The notes: generated by a model not told the origin, from the sequence alone. Counted from the first letter of the stretch, positions 10,491 through 23,026 are shown. The stretch: DNA of 64,000 bases from Endocalyx cinctus (GCA_001600455.1 BCKC01000006.1:2852001-2916000), one strand, 5' to 3'. Made by a program: numbers and translations.

Positions 10491-11975
10491 ATGCCTCCTG
10501 TCGACGATTTACCCCAGCCGTTCGATGCTAGAAAACTCGAACCGGCGAAGAAGAGACAACGATCGACGTCACCCTCCGAAGCGCCCCGAAAACTGAAGAG
10601 ACCCGGTCAGCGAGCACGCATAACCAGCTCGGAAGCCGCGTCGATCCGCCAGCGGCAGGAGCAGCGCCAGCGGGAAGCCGCCGCCGCCCAGGCGCAGGCG
10701 GCCGCGGCCACCTCGTCCGTCCCGCTCGACCACCAGCGAGGCATCCGGGACGTCGTCCGCGAGCATTACAACGCCGTGCCGGAGCGCGGCCGCGACTGGC
10801 GCAAGACGGGCAGCAGGATAAAGGGCCTTCGCGTCTTCAACAACTGGGTCAAGAGCACGCTGATCCAGAAGTTCTCCCCCAGCGAGGACTTCACCCCCGG
10901 CGCGCACGAGCGGGGTCGGGACATGGCCGGCGCCAGGGGCTCGGCCCTCCTCGTCCTCGACATCGGGTGCGGCAAGGGCGGCGATCTGGGCAAGTGGCAG
11001 CAGGCGCCGCAGAGGGTGGACCTGTACGTGGGCTTGGATCCGGCCAACATCTCCATCGACCAGGCGCGAGAGCGATACCGCAGCATGGGTCACCGAGGCG
11101 GTCCGGGCGGCGGTCGAGGCGGCGGTCCGGGCGGGCACAGGGGAGGACGTCAGCAGCACCTGTTCGACGCGCGCTTCTTCGTCAAGGACTGCTACGGCGA
11201 ATCCATCGGCGACATAGACATCATCCAGCAGGTCGGGTTCGACCACTCGCCCATGGGCCGGAGCGGGTTCGACATCGTCAGCATGATGTTCTGCATGCAC
11301 TACGCCTTCGAGAGCGAGGAGAAGGCCCGGATGATGCTCGAGAACGTGTCGGGCGCCCTGAAGAAGGGCGGCCGCTTCATCGGCTGCATACCCAACTCGG
11401 ATATCATCGGCGACAGGGTGCGCAGGTTCAACGAGTGGTACGCGGCCCAGAAGAAGCAGGAGAAGCCGCCGTCCTCGTCCTCAGAAGGGGCCGTTACGAC
11501 GACGGCTACGACGACGGCAGCGGAGGGTGCCGCGGACGACGCCTCTCCTTCGAAGGACCCCAAGGAAGAAGATAAAGAGGAGAAAGAGGAAGGCGAGACC
11601 GAGGCCGAGACGACGGCGGAATGGGGCAACGACCTGTACCGGGTGCGGTTCCCGGGACAGACGCCGTCGGACGGGGTGTTCCGGCCGCCGTTCGGGTGGA
11701 AGTACAGCTTCTTCCTGGACGAGGCGGTCGAGGAGGTGCCCGAGTACGTGGTCCCGTGGGAGGCCTTTCGGGCGATCGCCGAGGACTACAACCTCGAGAT
11801 GCAGTACCACAAGAGCTTCAAGGAGATATGGGAGTCGGAGAAGGACGACCCGGTCCTGGGCCCGCTGAGCGAGCGCATGGGCGTGCGCGAGCGCGGGAGG
11901 GGTCCCATGCTCGTCTCGCCCGAGGAGATGGAGGTGGCGAATTTTTATACCGCTTTTTGCTTCTATAAGGTCTAA
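10491..11975 (+). CDS. ABD1: mRNA cap guanine-N7 methyltransferase
   Basis: Nuclear SAM-dependent enzyme that methylates the 5' GpppN cap. Intronless, 494 residues. A disordered basic N-terminus (1-80, KKRQRS and a Gln/Ala-rich stretch) precedes the catalytic domain: cap-binding RVFNNWVKSTLIQKFSP, SAM motif I LVLDIGCGKGGDLGKW (about 154-169), then LYVGLDPANISIDQARERY, the MMFCMHYAFES segment and IGCIPNSD. Two insertions are unusual: a Gly/Arg-rich loop (about 203-222) and a Ser/Thr/Glu-rich acidic loop (about 325-380) before LYRVRFPG. The C-terminal block FGWKYSFFLDEAVEEVPEYV is typical. The sequence around the stop codon is tandemly repeated (see 11967). Confidence 0.95.
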   Translation: MPPVDDLPQPFDARKLEPAKKRQRSTSPSEAPRKLKRPGQRARITSSEAASIRQRQEQRQREAAAAQAQAAAATSSVPLDHQRGIRDVVREHYNAVPERGRDWRKTGSRIKGLRVFNNWVKSTLIQKFSPSEDFTPGAHERGRDMAGARGSALLVLDIGCGKGGDLGKWQQAPQRVDLYVGLDPANISIDQARERYRSMGHRGGPGGGRGGGPGGHRGGRQQHLFDARFFVKDCYGESIGDIDIIQQVGFDHSPMGRSGFDIVSMMFCMHYAFESEEKARMMLENVSGALKKGGRFIGCIPNSDIIGDRVRRFNEWYAAQKKQEKPPSSSSEGAVTTTATTTAAEGAADDASPSKDPKEEDKEEKEEGETEAETTAEWGNDLYRVRFPGQTPSDGVFRPPFGWKYSFFLDEAVEEVPEYVVPWEAFRAIAEDYNLEMQYHKSFKEIWESEKDDPVLGPLSERMGVRERGRGPMLVSPEEMEVANFYTAFCFYKV

Positions 11976-12000
11976 AAAAGGTCTAAAAGGTCTAAAAAAA
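11967..12000 (+). repeat. Tandem AAGGTCTAAA repeat over the ABD1 stop codon
   Basis: The last codons AAG GTC and the stop TAA are followed by two more copies of AAGGTCTAAA with different A-run lengths. The stop codon is thus present three times in the repeat, in different frames. Confidence 0.75.
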
Positions 12001-15000
12001 AATCTGGAAATCTAGAGGTTCGGGCTGGATTTGTGGCTATGTATACGTAAAATTCGATAATAATGAGCGATGTATTATATTATCCCGTGTTCTTTTGCTT
12101 GGAATGCTCTCCATGTTATATTCGGTGATGTGAAGCGTCTCTGTGATTTTCAGCACTCAATTTATTCGAGCGATCCGTCAGTTTTGACGTCCATTCATCT
12201 ATGTGTCTACTCCACCTTCGTCTAATCACGTCCTCGTCATTCACATTAGAAAGTCTACATGCTCGGAAATCTGCTTATATTTGTAGTACACTCGTTACAA
12301 TCCCGTAACCCTTTTATATCACTTAGAAGCTCTCGAGAGGGAGCCCCGACTTTACTGCTATATAGCTGGTACGATGTGAATTATTGAGAGCCTAGTTATT
12401 TTCAGCTCAGCTTCCTTCTATCTTAACGATCCGTACGTTAAGTACAAGCTACGAATCTATTTCTAGATTTGTTCGTAATGTAATGTCGAATATTTGGATA
12501 TCAAAATATTCTAGCACGCCGCATATACTTATGTACGTACACGTATGGTCTCGAAGAGATCTCCTTATCCCATTATTCCTAGGTCGTCTTTGAGGAGGAG
12601 TCCTCGGTACTAGTAATATACCATTCAAGAAGAAGAAGAAGAAAATCGTTCTTAAAGGACTAGTGGAAAGGAATATTAATCAGTAACTATGTTTGATGTT
12701 TCAGTTCCTAACGTAAAAGCCTAACGGCCAGACTTGCCTATATGTGATTAAAGAGAAGAATTAAGGCAGAAATTGGTACCAGAATTCCAGCCCTATAACA
12801 TTTTTGTTTTCTTATTGTAGTTATCCTATATTTCTTCCAAATATGTTGTTACCGTAGGCTCTGCGTAGTTGTAGGCCTCGAGGACAGATAATATCTCTAA
12901 GCTATGTGTATTCGAGGTACTTGCGTGAAAACGCTTTACTCTCGATCCTTACTGTTGTTAATCGAGACTCTGCGGAGAAGTTGTAGGTATCTAATAAGAC
13001 TACGGTTCAAGTATACCAAATATGCACCCTGCCATTACATTTAAAGGACGGGATCTTTGCTTAGCTGGTTCAAAGTAAGCGTTCACCTCATTTAGTCCTC
13101 TTTCGGTTGGTAGATAACGGATTATAGTAAGAATGAATAAGGATATCAATCTAATGATTAAGTGGGATATGTGTCCAGAGTGAGATGGTGGAAGCGGTTG
13201 TCTCTTTCTACTACTCTAACTCGTCGCCGTGAGATCTATTGCTCTCGTATTTGAATAACCCTGCCTACCTGAGTGGCTTTCGTCTGTAACTTGTTGGGCT
13301 TTAAGTTATATTTCCCAATTCACGAAGAAAGAACTACATTTCGCTCTGCACGAAACTGTAACCTTAAAGTCTAATCTTATCTATCTTTCCTGAATGGAAG
13401 GGGTTACCGATTTGTTACCTAGAAGGGCACCTTTAAGTCCTGAGGTGAGGTACATTGATCAGAAAAGTGTAGTTTAAAGAATAGACCACCTCTCAATGGA
13501 TGAGAGAGTTTCGGCCCTTCATCTCTGACTAATAGGGGGCTAGAAGGAAGCTGGAGCTGTAAGTTTACCCGTGATGAAGAATTTCTCCTCGTGTATGCCC
13601 AACATGAACATAGTATGACTTGAACACCAGAATGGTACGAAAGTTATTTCGGTATACTTGGGCGTAGCGTGCGTCAATTTGCCGCTTAGTATCGGTCTTG
13701 TCACGTTGTGTTGAATGCGTTGCACTGGGAAGTGGTATACGTACGTACGGACGCACGAGAGAGGAAAGAAACACCAGAAGTTTATTTGAAACTCTGGAAA
13801 TTTCACGGCGAGATTTAGATGCGTGACTCTTTCTTTTTTCCGTGAATGACTTGATGTCGTGGACGATACTACTCCGTCTTGACTATCCTTAATCTGAACT
13901 TAGCGGGGAGAAGTGCGATAGGTTACATTCGACCAGCCCTCTCGTGCTTGGTACGTGTAGATCTGTGTTTTTTCTATACCTTTACACTATCAAGCCTTTT
14001 CTGAAAGCGCCGGATGTTCTGCTCTTCGTTAGTTTCTCGCTACGATGTAGCGCAAGAACTCCTGCGAGTGTTTCTTTACCGCCCCTGCCTAGAACATAAC
14101 CTGGTTTTCTCTCCTCCTCTGCGTCAACTTGGATATTACGATTGATAATAGTAAACATGCATCTCGCCTATCATAACTCCGACGTTGTCCTAAAATCGAC
14201 GCATCATGGAACGAATGCACGAAGCCTTCACGGGAAGAGGAGAAGGGGAAAAAAAATCATATGTTTTTACAAGGTTCGCCAGCAGATTCAGACGATCTAG
14301 GTTAGTCAAGTTAAATTCGCCGGTGCAGATCTTCGGAACGGCTGTTCCCCGGCAGATGCTGATCTACCATTTGGATCTAACTTTATCTTCTCATGGGGAC
14401 TTCAAGGTAAGTATTCGGCCGCGGTGAAACGGTATCCGCAATCACCGTACGAGGGGAGGGGAATGGCCTAATGTGTGAAAGTTTCTCAACAAAACAACAT
14501 CTACCGTTCGACGTGACGTCCTGGATCGAACGGGGGATCGGAAAAACAAAAAAACAAAAGCGAATCTAGAATGAACGGACGAACAAGCAAACGCGAATCA
14601 GGCTTCCGGCAGATACCCTTCTTTTTTTTGTTTTTGTTTATTAGTGGCATGATTCTGGGTCCTCACATGAGTTCATCATCTCTTTTTTTCGCCCGCACGA
14701 GGAATCCACTTATACACTTAGAGCTCTTGGCGCGGTACGGTAACATCGGCGATCCGGAAAAGCAGCGCGGGTGGCGTTCCGGATTTCTTTGAACCGTACA
14801 AAAAAACTGATCATGCCTGGCGGGGACGCACGCCAATAAGTTTTTATCTGCATCTACCCTATCGTCTTGAGCTTAAATTCTTCTTTTCGCTACTTTCTTC
14901 CTTTTTTTTCTTGTTTAAAGGACGAAGAAAAAATACTGGAGCTGGTGGTACGTAAGTGTGTATGCATGTAATGGATGTATAGTATATGTAGATGACTCTC

Positions 15001-18000
15001 TCTCTATCTTATCCGATCAGGCAATAAGCCTAAGCCCATGCTTAAAGCCACCTGCGGTGTAATAGCTCTCGAACATGTGAAGATGCGTGTTCCTGTCACC
15101 GCCGGGACTTGAGAGCTGTTACATGCATAGATGGGACGCTGGGTTCGCAGAAACGTTGGCTATACTATTATTGGTTAAGAATATAAGGATATAAGAATAT
15201 ATTTTGGGAATTTTGGTTTCAACAGACTACCTAATTAACCCATATTTCTTTTTTATTGCCATTCCTTTTATTTTTCGTAGTCTATTTCATTCTCGATCAT
15301 CATAATTTTTTGAATTTTTTTTTTCATCAATCTTCTCAACCAGTTAAAGGTCTCATTACGAAATAGTTTTTCTCCCCTTTATCTCTGACTCTTTCGAAAA
15401 AAAAAGAGGAAGAAAAAAAAATTGTATTCGGCCCTTCACGCCGGTCCTGATATCGACCCGGTTTTGTAATTGAAAACGTTTGAGGCTGGGATTGAAAACC
15501 AAAAATTTTAGGTCCAATGAAGATCAGACGTTTGTTGGGTTCCCACGTAACGAGTCCACCTAAGAACAACTCGCACCCCCACGCACATGTCAAAAATGAT
15601 CAAGCACTCGATCCTTGTTTCATATGAACAGAGGAAAAAAAAAATAGAAATAAAACTGGATAATGTTTTGAGGCGACAATGAAAAATAATATTATATATC
15701 GGAAAAAACCGTGTCGGGTAAGCTACTGCAATCGATCCACTCCATATGAGCCTTACCTCCTAAACCAAGCTGAAGACGATCGCTTTTTTGTTCGAGTTTG
15801 AGGCAAAATAAAACAAAAAGGGGGGCGAATGAGAATAAGGAGAGTGTCTCATCCTCGCATAATTATCGACCGCGAGACGAGCAAGGCAAAAAAAAGAAAA
15901 ATGCTTTGATTTCTCATAGGCTGGTTATCGACAAGATAACGACCATTCACGTTTTGCAATATATTTATATCTGCTGTACGTGCACCTTTCTCCCAAGCGC
16001 AGTTAGGCATCGAGGCGACCGTCTACCGGAGGGATCCACTGATTTAGGCGGCGTATTAATGCGAGTATGGAATGGATGTGTATAGTGCTTATTGCACATG
16101 ATAAGGAAGATTATATATCGTAGAGCCTCAACCTTGAATACACACACACCATCATCCTACCGATTCGCCCATGTGGTCCTGTCTAGTGTAGGCGTTTGTG
16201 AGCACTAGCTCTTCTTCTTATCTCTGCGGTGACTCAAAAAAATAGGTCCATCGGACCTCGAAAAGGAGCTAACTGGGTCACGATAAAGAAAAAGAAGCAA
16301 AAAGAAAAAATTGATTACCTCCCTCGAGTGGATACTATCGACGTCGATATGGAAATCTTTTTACGCTACGGACAAAGAACCCGTATCGCATAATATGGGT
16401 CTGGTGAGATCTAAAGGAGCGTATGCAGGTTTCAGTACTTTGCATAGGTACTTACATAGTAAGTAGGTAACGTATGTAATGTAATGTACTTTACACGCAT
16501 ACTACGTAGTACAGGTTGTACAGTAGTTGGAAGCTTGTTGAACTCATGTACATGTTCATATTCATGTTCACGTTCGGTGCTGGCGCTTGGGCCTTTACGT
16601 TCCGTTATGATACGGTTCATCGAAGCCGAATATATACTATGTATCATGCGCGTAAAGGATATTATCCACTCATTCCATATTTCATACTTTTGATACTAAC
16701 TGCTTGGCAATTAGATACTAAGTATGTAGCTGTTAATACATACTTACATGTGTAAGTAATTACGCGTCTGAAACTGGGAATAGACGTGTTGTATCACTGA
16801 AAAAAAAAAAAAAAAGATCTCGTCAACACGGCGATTAAATTGAATGACGATCTTGTATTCTTTTTTATTCTTTCTTCGTATTCATGTGATAAAAAGTTTT
16901 TAATGTTGTAGAGCCGGAAACAAGGCCGAGGATGACCTAATTGAAGGCGACTCCTATTGGAACTCGGCAATGCGCTTAATTGTTCAACCGAGCTGATACG
17001 TAGGTTCTTACATACACGCAAAGAGCAAGTCGAGAGATCGGGTTTCTCTTTTGGTGGTTTGCATATATTGCTTAGATATGCAGCCTGATAATATATATTT
17101 TTATCGAAAAAAGGGCTGATGGACAGGATTTTCTGACATGCAGTTTTATTCAGAGCCACTTCGTATAAAATGATTTTGATTATGATATTACTGCGAGGGA
17201 TTTTTGAATATTTGGATATTACTCAATACTCCAAACCGTCACCTTTTTTTTTCATGTTATCAATCTTTTATTTTCGTAGTTTTGGTGTTGTGACTATCGA
17301 TTACTAACACACCCGTGGACATAGTGGACGTACTGCGTAGTTAGCAGCCAGCGTAATCCCCACCCACCTTTTGACGGCATGTAAAAGAATACTTGATTTT
17401 CACATTACACTTGGGGCTTTAAGAATCCAGTTTGATACGCCAAGATGTGTTCATCTATTTCATCAGTTACGAAATCGTGGCTTTGTGAAATATTATATGA
17501 TAATGGATGTTATACTAGCTGCATCAGGGCTGAGCAAAGCCTTTTTCTTTTCCGGTAAGCAGAGTTCATACATATATGCATACGCAGTATGTACTACGTA
17601 GGAGGATAATCTGCAAATATTGTGGAGAATAGAACCGACGAAAAGCCATCATCTGCTCTTTTAATCGCGCTGACCCCCGTAATAGAATACGCAAAAGACA
17701 TATTCGAAGGAAGAAGGTGTCTGACGACGAGTACTTAAGCGTTCTAGGCATTTGGATTTTCAGGTATTACTGTAGATCGGGTAAGGTACCTACTGTATAT
17801 GTATGGACTATGGATACTATATATAAATGATAAGCTCGACAAGTGCAAATCAGCGGCTGATCCTATTACCGAATCCTTTTGAACATGCAGACATGTTACG
17901 GATATAAGACTATTAAGACGGTGTAGTGTATACTATGTACGATGCAAAATAAAACAAGAAAAAAGAAAAGCTTTTTAGAACAAGCCTAGAATGTGAAGAA

Positions 18001-19470
18001 ATACTGTGCGATCAAGTTATAAACGCCTGATTATATGCAGCGTTGTTCATATGAACCCCAGTTACCTCCTGATGAACTTACGATGAAAATAAAGGGAATT
18101 TTGTTTTAAGAGGGGTTCTATCAGAAACAAGAATGACTCGCACGATCGTTTAAAACGGAGCCCGCCTAGAAGATCTCTTAACTTGTTGGACCGAATAAAA
18201 TGTCCATGTTCACGTTCAATTGCGGAACGCGGCCCACCGCGGTTATAGTTATGGTTATGGGCGGTAGGGATCCACTAACTTCTAGTTTAAGGTACCCCTT
18301 GCTGCCCTTGATCCCCTGTAATGGATTTTTACAAGGGTTCACGGGTCCTTTATTCCCTCCTACTATCGGATAACCCAACTTTGTGTATACGTACTTGGTA
18401 CAGGGCATAAGTAATCCCACTTGGTTAATCTGGTGAATATCTCACAATATTCTTTTTTTCCACTATTACTATTCAAGTATTCCACTTAATAGGATGTACT
18501 GCGCAGTAGTGTCGGGTACATCTATCCCTCTTATAAAATAGTAACGAGGCGAAGTACCTGTCAGCTATCGGTACTACGTGAGACCTTCAGGGCTGTACCT
18601 TTTTTTTTTTTTTTTTTTCATACATTGGCATGTCACATTATTTTTGCCACATGGTCATCCCGGCCATCACCGTTTCTTCACCTCTCTGCGTTGTGTTCAA
18701 GGTTATTCGAGACTAGAAAACTGGGACGATAATGACCCGAAATGCGGCAGAGGGTCTATTTATCTAGTTTTACGCTTTATTAATAAAAGAAAAAAAAATA
18801 TTTCAATCAAGATGATCCTAACCGTCGCTCGTAGGTTTATAATATTTACTTTTTTTTCTCCTCTTCTCCTCTCCTTTCGTACATAACTTTTTATTTACTT
18901 TTTTTATTTTATTCCCAATGCTACTAGCCTGGCCTTACTACAAAGTACCATTGCCAAGCTCATAAAATCGGGTGGTAGCTAAGAATATATATTAAAAGAA
19001 TAAAAAACTTTAATATATAGTACTTAAGTATATAAGACTCATATATTTAGTACTTACACACAATATTTTTATTTTGCGCATTTCAAATCCATCTGAAGAA
19101 ATGCGCCTCCTTTGATTATGAGACCAACATTTGGATCTGGGAGAATCTGAGTAGTAAACCAGCCAACTAACTGACTCGTTCCCCCTTTCATACCCCCTGA
19201 GCACCTGTTTTCCATCTTACGAAAAAAACATTTATTTGACCTTGCTCTTCCTCTTGTTTTATTTCCTCTCTTACTACTACGTACGACAAATTCCGAGTAC
19301 CGGTGGAAGAGCTTGATTCATTCACCCCTTGCACGTCATATGTGCCCTCTCCATCAACAAATTCGCGACATATATAGTTCCGTTTAGGGAGGACGGAATT
19401 TATCCTGGTGATTCGATATTGTTACACCAATATCCCTGCAATATATCCTTTTTCACCCATTTTTTACGAG
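11976..19470. other. 7.5 kb gene-free region
   Basis: The longest interval without a supported gene. I scanned both strands for spliced exons and found none that close in phase with a recognisable protein. It contains an AGAAG microsatellite (12627-12644), a long-stem hairpin (15059-15122), a T19 run (18600-18618), homopolymer-rich tracts and TAGGTA-type words (16430-16510). GC content is higher than in a degraded transposon graveyard, so a long regulatory region or long noncoding transcript upstream of the arrestin gene is possible. Confidence 0.5.
15059..15122. other. Long-stem hairpin, possible structured RNA
   Basis: GTAATAGCTCTC (15059-15070) pairs with GAGAGCTGTTAC (15111-15122) over 12 positions with one G-U wobble as RNA. 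Inside, GAACA (15071-15075) pairs with TGTTC (15088-15092), extending the same helix on one side. No protein-coding exon overlaps it. Confidence 0.4.
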
Positions 19471-21512
19471 ATGCCGTCTTTTAACCCTTTCAACTCCGTC
19501 GCCGGTCGACATGTTGCCTCCCTTTTCGAAATACGGTAAGTTCTAACTGGTACCCCAAAAATGACGATATCACCCCAAGTTGCTAAATAATCCCACAGCC
19601 TTGAAAATGAGTTTATCGTGTTTCGAGGGAATAACCACGAAGCTTCGGGTCAGTTCTTGAAGGGAACGCTTGTGTTATGTTTGAGAGAACCGTTGAAAGT
19701 GGAGGATGTTCATTTGCGATTATACGGAAACTGCCGAATTGCATGGATCGATGGAAGACAAACGCCGTCCGGGATGCACAACCAAAAAGTCGACCGGACG
19801 ATACCTATCCTGAAGCACACCTGGCCACCGTTTGTCGGAGAGACGTCGCATCACAATAACTTGGCTCCCGGAAACTACGAATGGCCTTTCGAAATCCTTT
19901 TACCCGGCGATACGGCGGAAAGCGTGGAGGGACTTTATCAGACCGGTATCACCTACTTGTTGAAAGCGACCGTCTCGCGAGGAAAGTTGGCAAAGAATTT
20001 ACACGCCTTTAAACGACTCAGGATCATTCGTACGCTGGAAACTGCTGCGCTCGAGTTTAATCACGCTATGAGCGTAGAGAACATCTGGCCCAACAAGATC
20101 GAGTATTCCGTCGTCGTACCCCAGAAGGCCATCGTTTTCGGAAGTAATGTCCCGCTGGAGATGCGATTCACCCCTCTTCTGAAGGGCTTGGAAATGGGAA
20201 ATATCTCGGTCAAACTGATTGAGATCCAAGAATTCACAATATCCGGAAACGCCATCCCTACCAGAATTCACAAGCACGATAGAGATGTCACATCGTGGCA
20301 CTTCGAAACAAATCGGGATCACCACTGGCAGGATAACATCGAAGAAACCGGTCAGGAAGGATGGGTTATTACCAAGGAATTACCTCTGCCAAAGAGACTG
20401 TCTAAATGCGTACAAGATTGCACGGTTCACGGAATTAAGATCAGACATAAGTTGAAGCTGACGGTTGCTTTAAAGAACCCCGATGGTCACATCTCAGAGG
20501 TATGGTATTCTCAGTATTTTGCTCCTTCGCCTAACTTGGTTCTCGGGGTTGGCGAAAATACTAACAACGCCAATAGCTTCGTGCCACGTTACCGGTGACG
20601 ATATTTATATCGCCAAATATGCCACTTGATGAGAACGGTAACCTCGTTTCGCAGTCTCCTGGTACGAACGGAGAGCAGACCGAAGATGCCGGCCACATGG
20701 CACCGCCAGGTTACGGACAACATGTTTTAGATCAGCTTTATGATGACGTCGATCCTTGTGGTATAATGACGCCCGGTGCGATGACACCAGGTACTATGAG
20801 TGGTCTGAACAGTCCCTTTTACGCCCAATCCCGAGCCGGGTCGAGCGACAATCTCGCGGCTATGGCGCACGGCATAGCTGTACCACCAGCGGCCTTGTCG
20901 TCCAGGTTACAAAATATGTCTCTCAACGAGTCGCATAGAAATACGTCGTTTCACACGAGCGGTTCCGAATCGGGTGTGATCACGCCATTGCATCCGGTAG
21001 ACGAAGATCACGAGTTGGATTCATCGCACCCTCCATCGACGGAGCTCTCTCGGCAGCATAGTAGTGAGGAGGAGCACGTGCACGGATCGGGACATGTATC
21101 TGGGCACGGATCTGGGCATAACACACCCCCTGAACATCACGAAGTACCGGATTTGGAGGAGTTAAGCAAGGTACCTAGCTACTCGACGGCAACCCGCGCA
21201 CCGCTACCAAGAACGCCAAGCTACACGGGATCTCTTGGCCTCCCGGACTACCTCACGGCCGTCAGCGTGACTAGTGCGCCGGTGACACCTCTTCGGACGC
21301 CTGGGGCCGATCCGATGGACACGATCTCGGAGGGCGAGGGCGTGGAAATGGCGGCGAACCAACGCGGGCATTCTCGAACCCCGTCTCAAAACCATCACCG
21401 ACACAGTCACGGCTTTTCTATGGCGGGATTTAGCTTCTTCCCCGGTCACACCGCCGCCTCGGGCACCGACAACGAGCGACGACTTCGCATAATACAAAGT
21501 CGAAGTGGTTAG
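19471..21512 (+). CDS. Arrestin-domain ubiquitin ligase adaptor, CreD type
   Basis: Alpha-arrestin that recruits a HECT (Rsp5/HulA) ligase to plasma-membrane transporters. Three exons: 19471-19535, 19599-20499, 20577-21512 (633 residues). Arrestin-N begins at LENEFIVFRGN and Arrestin-C contains HAMSVENIWPNKIEYSVVVP and FTPLLKGLEMG. Splicing of the 77-nt intron joins NPDGHISE to LRATLPVTIFISPNMPLDEN, a junction conserved in this family. A PPGY motif (PPxY, WW-domain ligand) lies at residues 365-368 and a variant LPDY further on. The tail is Ser/Thr/His-rich and probably phosphorylated. It may be CreD itself or a close paralogue, since the N-terminus differs somewhat from my memory of Aspergillus CreD. 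Confidence 0.9.
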
Positions 21513-22004
21513 AAACCGCCTAGACGTGGACGGTGACCGGAAGCACGCTTTTCACGATTTTTCTTTTTACATTTTCTTCTCCTTTGAAGATGGAAATAGG
21601 ATAGGATAGGATTTGATGGAGGGTTTTCTTTTCCTTTTTTTTTTCTTCTCCTTTTAAACATTCCGCTCTACCCTACATGATGGTTATAAACGTATATATG
21701 GGGTAGGCGTTCGAATCCATTTTACAAGATAAGGGCGTTTCTGCGAATAATGAATGGGTGTGGTCTTTTTTTTTCTCGTAAAGATTACTCAATAACATTA
21801 GGTGGATTTGATTGATTTGCTTTTTTTTTCTAAATGCGTATACCCCCTCTTCTAACTAGGTACTTATCACGATTACACAAAAAACAAATACATATAGAAA
21901 TATTGAGTCACTCGCAGTCCGGAGACATACGGGTTATTATGAAACAAACTTACATAGAATAGACTTGGTTCACATATTCAGAGAGAAACAATATATTGAA
22001 ATCA

Positions 22005-22006
<2 letters not shown>

Positions 22007-22033
<27 letters not shown>
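22007..22033. repeat. TA microsatellite
   Basis: Thirteen uninterrupted TA units in the arrestin 3' flank. Confidence 0.9.
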
Positions 22034-22038
<5 letters not shown>

Positions 22039-22105
22039 TACATATATACGATGTGAGAAGATCAGTGTTATACAAAACGATGATGATACCTGTTGTGCTT
22101 GATGC

Positions 22106-22153
22106 GTACTACCTAAACTACCTAGGCAGCCTAGGTAGGTACCTAAGTAGTAC
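22106..22153. repeat. Imperfect palindrome of TACCTAGG words
   Basis: GTACTAC at the left end pairs with GTAGTAC at the right, and CTACCTAGG pairs with CCTAGGTAG in the centre, giving a hairpin of about 48 nt with internal mismatches. Confidence 0.6.
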
Positions 22154-22711
22154 ATACAAGTAGGTGATAGGTACCGCCCAGCTACTAATTAGGTAGGCTT
22201 TCGAGGCTAACTGGCCAGCTGGGCAAGTTTTTATCGCAGCATTGACGTCACATAACACCGACGTAATAGATACTTTAGGAAATAGCGACTAAAAAGATAC
22301 TAATGAATTTTAGTGGCTTCGGGGTATTTCTTAGAGAGTCGAGATAAAAAATCTTGGTATTCAGCCCAAAGACACACGTACATTAATTAAATTGATTTGA
22401 ACCTATGAAAAGGAGAAGATGATGTTAATGACCTCAGTATTTCTTGAAGATAGACCTAAAAACATAAATATGCTCTATTCATTCTATTCATTACCTATTT
22501 AACTACTTACTTGACCTATTCAACCTTTCTCTTTCTTTTATATCATCTCGAGAATTGAATTGAATTGAATTGATCAATTATACGTATAGAAAAGAAACAA
22601 AGAAAGACGCACCTAACTAATTAATTATACTCCACGGGCTATTCCGTTCATGATCAGCGCAGGGGACTTCATTGACGTCGTCTCCGCTTCTTTCTCCCAT
22701 TGATCATCCGG

Positions 22712-22733
22712 TTTTTTTTTTTTTTTTTTTTTT
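22712..22733. repeat. T22 homopolymer
   Basis: Uninterrupted T run about 300 bp upstream of the BAR-PH gene start, probably promoter poly(dA:dT). Confidence 0.85.
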
Positions 22734-23026
22734 ACAAAACATATTAATTTTGTTATACCTAGAATAAACCCACCTTTTAAACCCTTCGTCGCTACACCTT
22801 GCTCGATCAGATCATCATTCTATTCTCTGTACTCTTGGTAAAGAGTACTCCGTACAACATCCACTAGCAATCAAGTCTACGAAGATTGTTTGTTCTTATA
22901 TACCTATATACTAGCGTCGAATATATCAGACGGGGGGACGATATATCAAGAAACTTGTTTTTCTTTTTTTTTTTTTTTCTTTATCGCATTCACAGAAACT
23001 TGAGTAATTCAAAACTAGAAATCAAT

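Larger units (their letters stand above)
21513..23026. other. Intergenic, arrestin 3' flank and BAR-PH promoter
   Basis: No coding exon. It contains a TA dinucleotide run (22007-22033), a palindrome of TACCTAGG words (22106-22153), a GAATT pentanucleotide repeat (22552-22572) and a T22 run (22712-22733). Confidence 0.55.

Noticed and set aside
10569..11300. 243-codon minus-strand open frame
   Set aside because: Antisense to ABD1 catalytic domain, which is conserved on the other strand.
14206..14427. 73-codon plus-strand frame with an internal GTAAGT donor
   Set aside because: No downstream exon closes in phase to a recognisable protein.
18178..18420. 80-codon minus-strand frame in the gene-free stretch
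   Set aside because: Protein-like in parts (Gly/Pro, ITITIT) but no known family, no intron context and no neighbouring exon; could be chance or an organelle fragment, which I cannot show.
20500..20598. End of the arrestin reading frame at 20598 as the true C-terminus
   Set aside because: Removing the 77-nt GT-AG intron joins NPDGHISE to LRATLPVTIFISPN, the conserved family sequence, so the unspliced ending is not the main product.
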